DNA from: Lateolabrax maculatus
Taxonomy: Eukaryota > Chordata > Actinopteri > Acropomatiformes > Lateolabracidae
Length of the DNA stretch: 64,000 nt
Assembly: GCA_031216445.1 (NCBI GenBank)
Contig: CM062219.1
Span: 1,542,501 to 1,606,500 of the forward strand
Direction of reading: 5' to 3'
Positions within the stretch are counted from its first letter, which is position 1; every line of letters starts with the position of its first letter. The notes under the pieces were generated by a model that did not search any database, had not been told where the DNA came from, and saw nothing but the letters and a program-made list of their open reading frames with translations. The translations under genes were made by a program, and so were the position numbers. This document shows, one piece after another, positions 1 through 13,588 of the stretch.

Positions 1-779
1 ATTTTACATGTAGCTTTTATAAAGGCAGACCTTATTACAAAGCTTCCCTTTATTCATGATTTCCTGACATTTATGATGATTTACATACATCCACGCTGGA
101 GGAGGATGTCCCACAACCTGGCAACCCAAACTTTGTTCTCATTAATGATTAATAACTGATCTATAACACATCAGCAAATGATTTATTAACCATTAATAAA
201 GCCATAAAGCTTATAAACAGTTTGCGCCCATCCATCATCCTCTCTGGCTGTATAATAACGTCACCTGACTTCCTCCTTTTCTCCCAGCAGACAAGAGTCA
301 TAATCTTACCGTCTTTTTCACGTGAAAGTAAACAAATGTGGTTTTTCTGAGATTTGCTGGAAGGACTGACGCTGTTTTTCTCCTGTTCATGAGTTCGTCT
401 TGGAAAAGGACCCTGGTGATGTCATCAGGTTATCTGGTCTTGGTCTCGGATGTTACAGATGTTTGAGGGAAAGTCTGCGTTACAAACATAATGAGGAAAT
501 CACGCTCATATTGGATCAAATCTGCAGTGGTTGATTTATTCTACTTCCAAAGTCACCCACACCTTCTTTAACCTCATCCAGGTGTTAACCTAACCCGAAC
601 CATCGTCGTAATGATGATATTAACCTAACCATAACCATACTGTGATGTGCTGATATTGTAGAAAGAAAGAATTTAGATATGTTGGCATTAAAAAACTGTT
701 TCCTGAGATCTGTGATTGGCTCATTCGGCAGATCCGGGGTCAGTTTACTGTAACACATTCCTCAACACTGTCTCCTAGA

Positions 780-960
780 AATGAAGTCAAGCCAATTTAT
801 TTATAGGGCAAATTAAAAAAATAAAGTGCTTCACAGAGAATTCAATTATGGGATTATCTCATTGAAGATTACAATCAAAGAGAAACACAGGAACGATCAC
901 ATAAAAACACAGATATAAATGAATAAAAGCATAGAATATCTGGATAAAATCAGAAAACAA
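780..960. repeat. Probable teleost interspersed repeat fragment
   Basis: The segment has a stretch of the kind 'caatttatttatagggcaaatt' followed shortly by 'aagtgcttcacagag'. That pairing is familiar from a very common fish repeat. No target duplication or termini were identified, and this is recognition from memory only. Confidence 0.35.
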
Positions 961-1271
961 ACACTGCACAAACAACAGTCTGAAAAGGGTCTTCAGACGG
1001 TTCGAAGGTATCCGTGGAGGATCGAATTGTTACTGACAAACACCTGAGACGCTCCACCACCTTTGGGTTTTACCTGGAACGGAGAGCATTGATTGGTCAG
1101 CAGATCCGAGGGGTCGGGAGGTTTTCCTCACAACAACAACAACTAAAGCTTGATGAACGTTTCAGGTCTTGAATCATTCTCTGCTGCTTCGATTTGAACC
1201 GTCATTATTTCGATCTGCGTCCCCCAACTGCATGGGAACGCAATACTAAAGCTCCTTAGTTTCATATTGTT

Positions 1272-1378
1272 CTAATCAACAGCTGGAACAATTAACTCGA
1301 TTCCTCAATCAGTCCATCACCAGAAAAATGAATCTTCAACTGTTTGGATAATCATTTTTCATTAGTTTTGTTTCTCCA
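1272..1378. repeat. Fragment of a 'gattaatcaatcag' type teleost MITE
   Basis: The words 'cctcaatcagtccatcacc', 'aaatgaatcttcaactgttt' and 'ggataatcatttttcatt' match the central part of a common fish repeat whose fuller copy lies at 62,165-62,497. A related piece occurs in the polyubiquitin intron near 58,050. The copy is diverged and lacks clear ends. Confidence 0.45.
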
Positions 1379-1745
1379 GTGTGAGAATTTGCTGGTTTTC
1401 TCTGTTTCACATCGTTGTGAACGCCATGAATGTGGGTTTTTGGTCGACAACACAAACAATTGGAGACGTCACCTTGGGCTTAATCGACAAAAGACCCGTA
1501 GAGCCACTGAGAGAGCAGAGAGAAAACACAAAACACACGACGCTGCGGCTTGTGACGCACGGCCTCGTGGGATTCTTCGCGATGGACTCGAGCTCTTACT
1601 GAACGTCTTGTTCCACAGGATTTCATCACTTTCACTCTTTGATTTTATTTTGAAAATCCAAAGTGACAGTTGGTCTCTCAGAGCCGTCGAATGTCCCACG
1701 ACTGTCAGTGAGGACGTTTTTACTGTGTATTTCAATAATTCATCC

Positions 1746-1747
1746 AT

Positions 1748-1778
<31 letters not shown>

Positions 1779-1921
1779 CGTATCATGCTCTGCATCACTG
1801 GCTTCATCTCGCTGTCGGTGTCTGTGGTTAATGAGATCACCCAGCAGAGATGTAATGTCACAGCGCAGGCTTGTGATTGTGTGTGTTTATGTGTTAACGT
1901 GTGTGTGTGTGTGTGTGTGTG
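1746..1921. repeat. Two microsatellites, (CA)n then (GT)n
   Basis: A (CA)n tract lies at about 1,748-1,776 and a (GT)n tract at about 1,899-1,921. The two opposite dinucleotide tracts are about 120 bp apart and could pair as an imperfect inverted repeat. Apparent coding frames across them are repeat artefacts. Confidence 0.9.
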
Positions 1922-2689
1922 GACTGTGCCTGTGTATGAAGATAGGCTGGATCACTGCGCGGTCTAATTTCTCGGGGTGAGAGTGATAATCTGCCAGAAA
2001 GACAGCTTGACAGCTGAGTGCAGATTCTAGAGCTCCAGCTGGGAAGCAAAGCCAACGTCGGTTTGCATCCAGAGAGCAACATGGAGCATTTTCATCGACC
2101 TGCACCGGCGTCGTCGAACTGTACGAAGTTTGTTGTAAATGCACTTCCACTTTAAAAATGATAGATTCTCTTCTTTTCATTTTGTAATCCGCCTTTCTCC
2201 TCTCATCACATCACCTCTCCTGTTCCCTCTTCAACTTCCTTCCTCCTGTCCTCTTTCACTCGACTCCCTCCTTTTTTTCCTCCTCTCCTATTACTTGTGA
2301 GTGAGACGGAGGAGATTGTTTCTTTTGGTTGAGTAACTCCAACCTTATTATACAACTGGATCCTCCGGCTGCAAACTTTGGAGAATGAGCTCCAGAAAGA
2401 GAATGAGGGAAAGTGAGGCGGAGGAGAAAGAGAGTGAAATAGTGCAACGCAAAGCTGCTCTCTGCGTCTGTTTATGTAACAAAAATAAGTGTGTACTTGG
2501 ATTTTTACTCCTCATACGGCAACAAAATGTGCAAAATATTTTGACCACGTACTTGAATTAATCAAATATTAAAGCATGATTTACCCTCAGGAACAGAAAA
2601 AAAATGTTTTTTTGAAGACGTCAACTTAGCCTCTGGAAAACTGTGATGGACATTTTTCACAGTTTTCCAACATTTTTCAGTCCATCCCT

Positions 2690-3200
2690 CCATTTTGTGC
2701 CTCTTATCCGGGTCCTCCTGACGTCCCTCTGCCCAGCAGCGTTTTCCAGCTCCCCCTGGTTCCCAAGACAGATGTTAATCTCTGCAGAATGTTCTGGGTT
2801 TACTCCGGCGTCTCCTGCAGGTTTGTTTACCTGGAAAACCTCCAAAGGACGTCGTCCAGGAGGATCCTGATCAGATGTTGAACCACTCTACTGTGGAGCT
2901 CCCTCTGGGTGTCTGAGATCCTAAACCCCGCTCTCTGTGGAGGAAACTCATTTCGGCCACTTGTATCCGTGACTACCCAAATCTGTGACAATAGGTGAGA
3001 GTTGGAAAGCAGATCCACCGGTATATCGGCATTACCTCCGACGCTGCACCAGTCCACCTGTTGATCGAGCCCCCGAGATACTTGAACTCTTTCACTTGGG
3101 ACAGAAACTCACTCCAAACCCAGAAGGAGGAACCATGGCCCCGTACGTGCTGGAGGTCACGGTCTGATGAAGCAACACGGTCTCCAAAGCAGACATTTTA
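2690..3200 (-). mobile_element. Non-LTR retrotransposon (LINE) reverse-transcriptase fragment, decayed
   Basis: Read on the minus strand, this is a broken copy of the C-terminal part of a LINE reverse-transcriptase reading frame that is abundant in fish. Plus-strand landmarks are 'gagatacttgaactctttcac' near 3,075 (the antisense of a KYLG-type motif), 'cctgttgatcgagccccc' and 'gaggaaactcatttcggcc' near 2,940. The frame is interrupted by stops and frameshifts, so this is a dead, 5'-truncated fossil. The exact clade was not determined. It lies far from any exon seen here. Confidence 0.65.
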
Positions 3201-5328
3201 AAGTCAAAATGTAAGTTACGAAGAAGTGGTGCCACGTCTGTGACAAATTTAAGACCCGGTTCAGTTACTGCAAACATGTGGAGTCTATTCTTACGTGTTC
3301 GAGGCTTGTTATCCGTTCATGTATCATAAATCCTTACGAAACAGGCCGTGCAAATTAACCATGAATGATATTTGATTGGAAGAAGTGGCTGGAAGACAAT
3401 TTGCACAGCAGGTGGAAGAGAAAAGAGGAGCGTATAAGACAAAAGCAGGCAGGAGTCAGCAGAGGCAGAAAGAGACAGAAAGTTGGAGGTGACCCCATTT
3501 TAATCAGCAGCTCTCTCGGCCCAGCAGCAGCAGCGCCGCACAGGTGGGCTTAGAGGGTTTAACCTTTCATTTCTAGGAGAGCTCCCTGGAATATGAGCCC
3601 CTGATTAACATGATTATACAGCTCACTGTGCTCTTAATGAAGAGCTAATGCTGGCTTCTCTGATGAAGCCAGCTACATACCTACAGTGTACGTTTAAAAG
3701 AGTGTAGCAGTGGTTTAGTATGTTTAGCTTATTAACTAGAGATTGCCTATGTTGCATTAGTGTACAGCATTTTCTGAAGCATAATGGACGGTTTTAAAGT
3801 CGATTCCCTGCTTGTTTCGGGTCCCTGCAGCGTACAAACCTCCCTGCAGAGGCTCTGGAAGGTGTTAGAGATAGATCATCCACTATTTCTTACTGCAAAT
3901 TATGTTATCATTGACTGTGAGGTGGTTGCAGAACAACATTGTATTCAAGATACTGTGAGCGACATGTCAGAACACATTTTAACACATTTTTCTCCTTTAG
4001 TTTGCTTTACCAGAAGCCTGTTGGAGGACACATCATGTCTGCCAGGGTTACATTCACTTCCAAGAACTGTGACATTGTAGGGACAACAAAAAACACCTGA
4101 TTTCAACAACAGAAACTGTGTTTTCCACTGACTTGTGAGCAAAAAAGCCAAATATTCTCTTGTTTCCTGCTTTTCTTTGTCATATATGATGATAAATTGA
4201 TTTTGATTGTTTTGAAGACTTCACTCTTTTTCCTTGTTTTTTAACCAATTTTATAAACTAAACCATTAGCTGATTCATTTTCATGCCATTTGTTAAAAAT
4301 TAGAAAAATAACTACTGCTTGCCTGATCCTTCAACAAAAAAAACACATCAAATATGTTAAAGGAGAATGTTTTGCAGATACGTTCAGCATCTCAAATTTT
4401 AATGTATATGGAGCTGCTTGTATATTACAGTACTATCATTTTAGATGTAAGTAGGTGTAAAGGTAGCACGTTATAAGTCTCTGCAAGTTTATTTCTGACC
4501 CACCAGCTGCCTGGAATAATGAAAATCAATTAAAAAGCGTATAGTGTGCTTTGGAAAACTGCTCGCATCAATAAAAAGGATGCTCAATTTGTAGTTAAAT
4601 TGCTTGAAGAAACAAAAGACCCAGAAAAGTCCTTTTAAATTTGCTGTAAAAGATTTAAGACTAATATACTGTAAAAGCCATATTTAGTCTGTTGGTTTGG
4701 GGGTTTCTTCCTGATTCCTCTTTGTATTTGGGGGGGTGTGTGCGTATCCTTGTTTGTGTTCGCTGCAGCTGGAGCACTGTAGACGATTCACAAGCTGCCA
4801 TCTCAATTAGAGCTGCACTCATTAGGACCAGAGCTGAGAGCTGCAGCTTCTCGGTCTCTCACACACTCTGACATATGGTCCGGGCCTCTGCAACAAACTT
4901 ACCACAGACGACAACATCCCAGTGAATTATTAAAAGTTGTGTGTGAGTGTGTGTGTGTGGGGTGGAGGAGTTGGTGGTGGTCGGGGGGGTTGTGCCTCCC
5001 CTGATGCTCTCCTGGCTCTAACCTTCCTCTGTATGCAGTGTTGACATCAAAGAATGCGCCTGAAGCAGTGGCAGGTCTTACCGCCAGTGATGTCTCCACC
5101 TCAGCAGGTCGGCTTAGACCTTTGTGACCCAGTGCGGCTGTTTAAAGTGTGTGTGTGGTGTGTGTTTGTTGTTCAGTGTGGGTTGTTGGTGCCTGCCTCA
5201 GTATCCGGGATTATCCTCTTTAGGATGGCTGCAGGATTGCACGGATGCTGCTGACACTTCTCTACAATAGAAGCAATTAACTGAAGCTTAACTTTGTGTA
5301 TGTCTGTTTTAAGCCATAGATGTTTGTG

Positions 5329-5378
5329 CTTGTGTGTATGTGTGTGTCTGTGTGTGTGTCTGTGTGTGTGTGTGTGCA
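5329..5378. repeat. (TG)n microsatellite, imperfect
   Basis: A TG-rich tract is interrupted by TCTG units. It explains the Cys/Val-repeat peptides that can be translated here. Confidence 0.85.
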
Positions 5379-5611
5379 GTTTAAACTAAACCACTGGGGT
5401 TTTTTCCTGTTATTCCTGGGTCCTTTTTTTATTAAAGCATTCGTAGAACAACCTGCATCAAATGTATGCTTTACCACAAATAAATACGCTGAATGCGATT
5501 TGTCGGCATCATGTAGAGGTTGGAGGGAAATGTGAAATGTTAAAATTAATCTGGATTGGTTGTAAAAGCCCGACTGATAAAGGATTTTTGAGGCTGATAC
5601 TGATATTGATT

Positions 5612-6050
5612 AGCCTGGGAACCAGACGAATCCGCGAGCTCATGTTTTACTGTTTTTTTATTCACACAGATTTCCACCCGTCCTCGAATGTCTTGAGCCA
5701 ATCACAACCTTTTATCTAATATGGGGCGGGTTTGATATGATACCATTTTTCATAAACAACCAAGATGGCTGCTGCTGATGTGGAAAGTTCTGTTGATTCA
5801 GGTATAACTTATTAAAGTATTAGTATTATTAGTATAAGTATTAAATGAACTGGACAGTAAATAAATAAAAATAGAAGAACAAAGAACTGCACTTAAAGCT
5901 TTTGTTGACGAGAAATATGTGTTTGTCGTACTTCTGACTGGACAACGTTTCTTTGCTCTAATTGGTTGCGGGTCTATCCAATTGCGTCCTGAGGCATCAT
6001 GGTTGATAACGCTCCTTGGAAATCAAATTAACTGAGAGGTTCCAGTCTGA
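5612..6050. repeat. Interspersed repeat 'agcctgggaaccagac', copy 1
   Basis: It begins with 'agcctgggaaccagacga' and ends near 'aactgagaggttccag'. A second, shorter copy in the same orientation lies at 27,816-27,980 with the same beginning, the same middle ('ctaattggttgcgggtctatccaattgc' here) and the same end. Two aligned copies in one window support a dispersed, non-autonomous element. I recall this sequence as common in perciform genomes. Confidence 0.7.
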
Positions 6051-6819
6051 CTGTTTGGTGTTTGGGACTTTAAAAAATCCAAAAACGATAAAAAGACCTG
6101 TGAGAGTCGTTGTGCCCTTAAGGCTCGATCACAAGTGGCAAATTCATCCCCGTGTCTTTGCAAACTGTCTGGATCAAGAAGAACAGCGATGTAGTGATTT
6201 TGTCAACGCCGATGTGACGAAGCCTCGGATGTAGAGTTACATGTCGTGGACAAATGCAGCGACCAAGAAAGAAAGAAACATCGCAGGCAATGCGGTTTAA
6301 ATCCTGTAGTGTCCTGAGAGCATTTATTAGATTACAGTTTGGTCAAAGCATCACTATGCCTGTTGTTAGACTTGTCAACATATTTTATAATGTCTTACTC
6401 TCAGATCACTTTATTGCATATACCTTCAGTTTCCACATTGCTACTTGATATTCAGCACAGCCAGATCATTTTATTTATTTATTTCCTCAAGTGACTTGTC
6501 CAGAAATAAATAGGGCAAGATACAGCGTGGGGACACTTTACATGACGGTCAAATTAGGAATTTCAGATCACAAAGCAGAAATTGGGAACTCTTATATGGA
6601 GCCACAGTGGTGCAGTAGAGGAGAAACAAGACGATATAAAGCCATTAATGGCACAATTTCAGTCTTTGTTTTTCAAATGAAAACAGAAATGCACGTTTGT
6701 GTGTTACTAATTGAGGAGCTGTTTTACCTGCGACTATGACTGTGTGGCTCTAGATGTAGGCGCATTCACAGGCGTAACAAGTAATTGATTTTGTGCATAG
6801 AAATGAGTGAATGTATGGT

Positions 6820-7138
6820 TTAAAGGAATAATAATTTAACATTTGGGAAAAATGCACTTGTTTGCTTTCTTGCTGAGAGTTCGGTTCAGCATAAAGACTG
6901 GAAACGGGAAAACAGCTAGCCTGGCTCTGTCTAAAGGTTATAAAAATCAGCCTAACAACACGTCTAAAGCTAAATAATTAACATGTTATATCTTGTTTGT
7001 TTAATCTGTACAATATGTGGTTTTACAGGGGGTTATGTGCTGGGCTGTTTCTTGCTGCAGATGTGAGAGGGTATCAATATTCTAATCTAATTCTCAGATA
7101 ATAAAGATATTTCCCAAAATGTCAAACTATTCTTTTAA
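6820..7138. repeat. MITE with palindromic ends (ttaaaggaat...ttcttttaa), copy 1
   Basis: The left end is 'ttaaaggaataataatttaa' and the right end is 'gtcaaactattcttttaa', which are inverted complements with few mismatches. The interior contains 'ataaagactggaaacggg' and 'acagctagcctggctctgtc'. Partial copies occur at 33,460-33,590, 34,701-34,746 and (reversed) 43,405-43,550. It is a well-known type of teleost MITE with no coding capacity. Confidence 0.75.
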
Positions 7139-9758
7139 ACACACTAGTTTGCATTCACAAGGCTGATATATGAGGCCCATGGTTTGATGTCAGCATCTAA
7201 CTAGTCCAGGATGAGCCACAAGCCAATTTCTTGATCAAATCCTTAGAAGAAAAAGACAAATGTTTCATCTCTTCAAGACAAATCTATATTTAATACCTGT
7301 CTCCACAGGCACATTTAGAGAGGGTGTCGAAAAATGTTGTTCATTTTTGCTCAGTGGCAAGTGATGAATTGTGATCCAAAGAGAGATTTGATACGGTTGT
7401 CTGGGATTAGAGTGACAATTTGGATTTTCAGTCTGACTGAGTTACACACACACAAGCTCGCCTTTACACTTTGCCCTGTCAAACTCACTCAAAGCAGATT
7501 GGCACAATCAAGTGTGTCTGCAGCCAAGCCTTTTAAAAGGTTAATATTTCAGCTCCCATTTGCCTCAAAGCTTACGCTAAGCCACCGTTCGGCTCCCTCA
7601 TCTATCTGCCTTTGATACGGGAATCCCACTGAAGTAGGTCTGTTGGCGCATTCGACAAGCTCGCGTCTGTGTGTGATAATCCACGCCGCGCGACGCTCAC
7701 AGCCGCTCCGATAGCTTCGCCTGTCATGCCGTCGAGCCGGCGTGTTTCAACTCCAACAGGCCTGAGAGAGCTGCAGAGACGAGGCCGAGGATTGTGGGAT
7801 AGAAAGGATGTCTGGGTGTTTTTTTCGCACCGTGATTGGCTCCAGTCTGGGCCGTGAGGTTCAATGTGTCCGTGCTGCTCTGCTGCGCTGCCCGGTCGGG
7901 GGATTGATTGATTGATTCCTGTCACGGGGGTGCGCGGGGTTCCTGCACCGACAAAGCCCCTCTGAGCTTTTGAGAAATCTATGGTCTAACAGTTTTGAAG
8001 CGTGATGTAGGATGAATTTAAAGGCTGAGGAGATGCAAAGCCGTCGTCCAGACATCAGCTTCCTGCAGGATGACGGCTGCCAGTCACGCTCTCAAGTGGA
8101 GGACAGTTGTTTATGTCAGATTGATCCACAGGAACGGACTTCTTCCTCTCATGTTCGCCAGAAAGTTTCACAATTTAAAAAAGAGTGAGGCTCTGTTGTT
8201 GCTGCAGCTTGGTATTCTCGGTTAGACATTTTTCTAACTGAATTTTAAAGGACCTCACTGCTGGTTCTTGCATGTTTTTATTTTGCTGCACAGTATACTT
8301 TAGAGTGTTTTCCTGCCTCCAGGCAATCCAGGCTTTCTATTAATTTCTGAATTAAAATCAACTTGCAGACACTTGAAATTTGTTTGTGGTAGGTAATCCA
8401 TCACGGTCGACACACTGCTGCCTTAATTAATTTAGTCAAAGTGACGTTGTCATTGCATTGTAATGCAGATGTATGCAAGAACTGTTAACAAGACTAAGAG
8501 TCTACAGCCGTACTGGAGAAGAAAACCAAACTGTTCAATAGAAAGACCAAAGTATTGGGCACATTTTGACCTGATCATGACACCAGTTTGTTTTGTTTTC
8601 ATATACTTTATTGTCAATAATTTGCATTGATTATTACGTCCTCCTGAACTGGGTTCATAACCTCCAGTAATAATGAAACACTCTAATCATACTAAAGAAA
8701 GTAACTGTAGAGTAGAAAAAGAAAAAGAAAATACACAGATTTAGTGTTGCAGACCGACATTGCTGTCTCTTGAGCCGCTCTACTGGCATGGCTGATAATA
8801 ATCTATATTTTTTAAACTGCCCTCAGTACATGTAGGACATCTGTGATTTGAGACTTGGCTGCAGAGTAAACAGTCATGGACACTACGAAAGGGATGCAAT
8901 CAATCATGTTGCTGCTTGGCACCAATCTGCAGCGGTGAAATATTTACTTATAAAAATCCATACATTAGATGGTTTACTGGTCGACACTGTTATCATCGTT
9001 TATAGCCCGATTCTGTCGTCGCCTCGTGGATCTCCTGAACTGTGATCAATGTTTGCCGTCTTCTGATCATTTACTCATGAAGGTAAAGGACGGGAACAAA
9101 GCCGCTGGGCATTTCTGAAAAATAGAGCAGGTCATTGATCGACACTAAGGTCAGGTCTGATTGATTGGAGCTTTAAAGTAAAATATTTATTTTTATCACA
9201 CCACCTGGAAAAATAGCTCCTCACTATAAAATCCTATATAAAGAATGAGAATATAATGGACAGCTGGGAAACAGAGGCCCCCGGAAATATGTGAATCCTC
9301 TGCTCTTAGAGCACATTTACTATTCTATACTGTAAAGCTTCAGCTGTGCACTCAGGTTGCTGTTTTTATACCTGAACCACACAGCAGGAAATTAATATTA
9401 CATCAAAGATAAATAGAAAGGAAGAAAATGTTTGGCTCCATTATTAATTACTGTGTCATGTCATTGAAACTGCCACAAATCTGCGCTTTAACACACAATC
9501 GTGCAGTTTCTTATCACATTTTATCACTTATTTTTTCTCTCCCTCATAATTTATTACTGGATGTTCTCCATGTTGACATTTGGGTCATGGCCACTGTGAA
9601 GTTCATGCTAAAAGCATTCTTTCTGTCTTCTTTGACTCCTCTCTGCTTCTGCTCTCTGCCTCCTTTCACAATTGATGTGGCTGGTGAAGAGATACATCCA
9701 CCTTTTCTTTTATTCATGGATTAAAAGCACAGAGCCCACATACCTGTGACAGGCCCTG

Positions 9759-9782
9759 AGACACACACACACACACACACAG
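9759..9782. repeat. (AC)n microsatellite
   Basis: This is a pure AC dinucleotide tract of roughly 24 bp. Confidence 0.85.
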
Positions 9783-10204
9783 TGAGCCATGAGATCACTC
9801 CTCTGACAGATTTATCGGCCATATCATATCAGCCTTGGAGGTTAATTATTGGCTTTGTGGACATTTAGCGGTGTTGAGATTAATAGCTTTTTTGCAGATA
9901 TTCAACATTTTTCAATCATGAAAATCCCTTTTTAAAAGCTGCGTCCCTTCAACTGCAAATCACACTTATATTACGTCGTTTCAGACAATATTTTACTTTG
10001 TACGACTATATGATGATCACAGCTGTATAAGTTGCTTGAAATATGTAGGAAAATTTCAGTAACTTTACTTTGTTGTGAAATCTGAGAATTAAAGGAAAAA
10101 GATGGTGATTTTATATATTTTTTGATACAAAACCAACAGTGTTTTAGTTTGTCTTCCTACTGAAGATGTAAAAACACCTAAAAAATATATTGTTATGTTT
10201 AAGA

Positions 10205-10345
10205 AAGGTTCAGTAATTTCCTAAACAGGTGCTCGCTGTAGTTTTTATCACACAAACAGGAGGAACTAGTGCATTTGTTGGAGACTATTTTCAGCAGTGG
10301 ATGAATCCACATGTTTTTGTGCTGTAGTGAGTGTTTGGGGCAGCA
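10205..10345. repeat. Dispersed repeat related inversely to 35,563-35,760
   Basis: The reverse complement of this segment contains 'gtggattcatccactgctga', 'aaaatagtctccaaca' and 'ttcctcctgtttgtgtga'. The 35.6-kb copy reads the same way with a few changes. Weaker pieces occur at 36,095-36,245 and 21,115-21,160. It is immediately followed by a (GT)n tract at 10,351-10,381. Confidence 0.6.
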
Positions 10346-10349
10346 GGAC

Positions 10350-10350
<1 letters not shown>

Positions 10351-10381
<31 letters not shown>
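10351..10381. repeat. (GT)n microsatellite
   Basis: A nearly pure GT tract of about 30 bp adjoins the dispersed repeat just upstream. Confidence 0.9.
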
Positions 10382-11360
10382 GGACTGAGACAGAATAAAC
10401 TACAGTGTTTGTGTTCATGGTGATGAAGGAACATGTCGATGTGTTTTTAATGAGCTCTGCGGCTCAGAGAAAGAAGATTTATCAGGCTGTGATACACACG
10501 ATGGGATCTGTTGACCAAAGAAACAGAATTTTAATTTCTTAAAAACTTTAGAAAAAAAGATGACAGACTTGCTGGTTCACTGTCTTGGCTCAGTGGGACA
10601 CGTAGTTAACGCTCGTGCATTTACTACTATGGATTATTACCAACATGTCAGGTGTGCTGTCCTTCAGTTTAATACGTTTAGATATGTTTACGACCCTGCG
10701 TGTTCCCAATATCAGCTGTTACTTTTACCGTCATAATGTCATCATAACCGCTAGAAAATAAGACTCAAGTTGTAATAAACTGGAAACCATCCTTTTTGGC
10801 ATTACAGCTGCCACCTGAAATCTCTACATCAGAGTCTCCCAACAGTCCCTGCTGACAATCTCACAACCGTAAGATAACTACAACCAGAATACAGCTGCTG
10901 ACATGTTTTTACTCTCTGGACAACTGATCAAAAGCAGACGATGTCTTGATTTTTATAATTTACTGAAATGACTGGAAACCAGTGGCCAAACTGGAGGTCT
11001 GAAAATAATCAGCAACTATGAAAAAAATCCCGAACATTTGCAGTTAATGTGCTAAAACAACCCAAAATGTTCCTTTAATGTGACATGTTATCTTATAAAA
11101 TACAATCCACGAAATGGGAAGTCCTCATTGTGGCGGAAAACACAGCTTTCGGGCCTGTGGAGGGATAGAGCTGTCTGTTTCCTCTGGCGTCCCCCCCCCC
11201 CGTCTTCCTCCCCCTCTTGTCCCCCCCCTCAGCCCTTCCTGCTGCTAACTGGAGGCAGGCAGGAGTGTGAGGAGAGTTTCAATGACTTGTGGCTGCGAGC
11301 GCACTCATACAGCGATGTTTCTGCTCGGCCGAGCAGCTAACAAACATGTACATGTCACCA

Positions 11361-11386
11361 CACACACACACACACACACTTATACA

Positions 11387-11444
<58 letters not shown>
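11361..11444. repeat. Long (CA)n microsatellite
   Basis: About 80 bp of CA repeats are interrupted once by 'cttatacacgta'. This is one of the longest dinucleotide tracts in the window. A run of 'cctaacc'-type sequence follows at 11,500-11,570. Confidence 0.9.
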
Positions 11445-11445
<1 letters not shown>

Positions 11446-12785
11446 TTGTATTACTGCTGCATACTTATTAGAAACTGTATTCAGTCTCTAACCGTTCCTC
11501 TTAATCCTAACCTTTACCATTACCAACTCTGACATTTACACTTAATCCTATCCTAATCTTAGCCCTAAACCCACATCTTACTCTGAAGCAGCCCTGAAAA
11601 GAAGGGAAACTGTTGTGACTCTGGAATATTTTCCTCGTCCTTATTGAGGACGTTTAATCCTCATGAGGATTAAATGTCTTCACATAAGACACACAGAGTC
11701 CCGGCGCCGTGGCAGCCAAGAAGCCACTGCTTTAAGTCATTTCTACTTTTCTGTGCGTTCATTCTTACTGCAGCAGAAACTGCTTCATCGCTCTCACACA
11801 GTGACTCTCCTCCGGCCTGCGACGCCTCATTGCTTTGAACACACACAGAGAGAGACGTCAAGGCACAAGTGCTTCTCGTGCTAAGATCAGCTCGTTGCTA
11901 TGACAAACATATTTATAAAACGTGGCCCCGCTGATGTGAAACGGGAGGTTCAGTCATCGCAGAAGGTGCTGATAGTCATCTCTCTGCCACGATGTCCATC
12001 TGTGAGCTTCGGCACAGAGAATGTGACCGAGCGACTCTGCAAATATAGTTAAAAAGTTCCCATAAACTTTCATTAAAGGAGAGTTGAGTTTGAATCAAAC
12101 GTACATACTGTATACAGGACATTTTATTTAGAAGAATAATTCATCATTGTAATGTTAACTTTGAAGAAAACTGGTTCAAAAACATTCTGTCCAGGCCAAA
12201 TTAAGGACATATGTGATTATCAAACAGACGTTTGGTCCTGAATCAGATGTTACGTCTCGTTTATCTTCTTAGTGTCAGACTTCAGAGCTGCTGTTCTTCC
12301 TCTGGATTCAGAAATATTCAGGAGAAAAAATGATTGTGTGAGCCCAAAGGAAAGTGAGTCCCATTTTCTTTAGTACAAATTACGATGATTTAAGAGAGTT
12401 AATGTTCCATGAAATGACTCAACCAAACCCTGAAACATCCTGGTGTTCAGATGAGCAAAAAACTGGAGCGGCTGTTGAATTTTAACGTGTTTAAGTTTAT
12501 TAACTTTGTCTCAAAGCCTGGAAAAGAAAGCTATTTAATTAGTATTTATTCTGATTTCTCCAGCACTACAAAGCCACTGATTCTGTCAGTGATTTATGTA
12601 TTTTGTTGTGCTCAGTGATGGTCTGATTGGACCAGGAAGACTCGTTCTTTGAGCTGTTTTTCTATTTCTGGACTTTCTCTGTTTGGAAATGTACACACTT
12701 GGATGAATTTATGAAAGTTTTGTTCCCTGAAAACGTGTTTATTATTGTTACCATGACGACGAAGGTGGGATTTCTCTTCAGATAT

Positions 12786-12839
12786 TTAGTTAATCACAGA
12801 CACATCAGTCGGACGCCTGATGTGTCTGTGATTAACTAA
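12786..12839. repeat. Perfect 23-bp inverted repeat with 8-nt spacer (hairpin)
   Basis: The arms 12,786-12,808 and 12,817-12,839 are exact reverse complements, separated by 8 nt (tcggacgc). The core of the left arm is 'gttaatcacagacacatcag'. There is no gene nearby on either side. It could be the core of a small palindromic element or an RNA hairpin; nothing in the sequence decides between these. Confidence 0.9.
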
Positions 12840-13588
12840 CATCAGGATAAAGGCCGACGTGTCGTTCTGGCTGTAACCTTCTTCTTCCTTCAACATATTT
12901 TAATACATAAGCGCTTCTTATTTCAGTCACGTTGTCTTCATGTAATTGGTGTGTGGAAGGAAAATGTGTTTGTCTCACATTTGGTTTACGTTTAAGACAG
13001 AACGCCTATAGGTCACGACATTTCACTGAGCTGGAAACACGTGACGGAGATAATGACCGCGGACAAAAACACAATCAGGGTTTACGTGTGGGTGTTTGTG
13101 GGGTGAGGCTCGGATACCGGGGGTGGATGAATCCATTTAAAAGTGCATTTCTCACTGCAGCACATGCTGCTGATGGGTGGAAAAGAAAAAAGGAAGCTCT
13201 CCTCTAATAAAGCTTTGGCGTTGTGCTACAATGCAACTGGGAATCCAAGTTTATATGGTTGAGCAACAGGATTTATCGCTCATTAATCGTATGTGTTGCC
13301 CAGGGGAGGAACACAGAGGCACGTGCCGTGTCTTTACAGAGAAGAACAACAAAAAAACTGAGTCAGAGAGGCTGTGATCATGTGGAACTATAGAGGAAGA
13401 ATAAAAGTGACGTGGAAGCCAGTGGAAGGTGGCGGGCGAAGCGGCCGCACCAACAGGCTGCGCACGATGGAGGGCGGGCGGCGTCGGAGGGGGACGGGAG
13501 AGAGGAAGGCGTGAAGGAAAAAGAGCCCACAGATGATGCCATCTGCTCGCTGAGCTGGTCATGCCTGGCTGCAGCAGCACCTGCCTCT

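Noticed and set aside
1344..2180. Frames of up to 207 codons with His-Thr or Cys-Val repeats
   Set aside because: They translate (CA)n/(GT)n microsatellites and unrelated flanking sequence.
7660..7930. GC-richer open frames on both strands
   Set aside because: No domain, no leader and no splice sites in a useful phase; the peptides are Arg/Ser/Pro-rich in the manner of chance frames.
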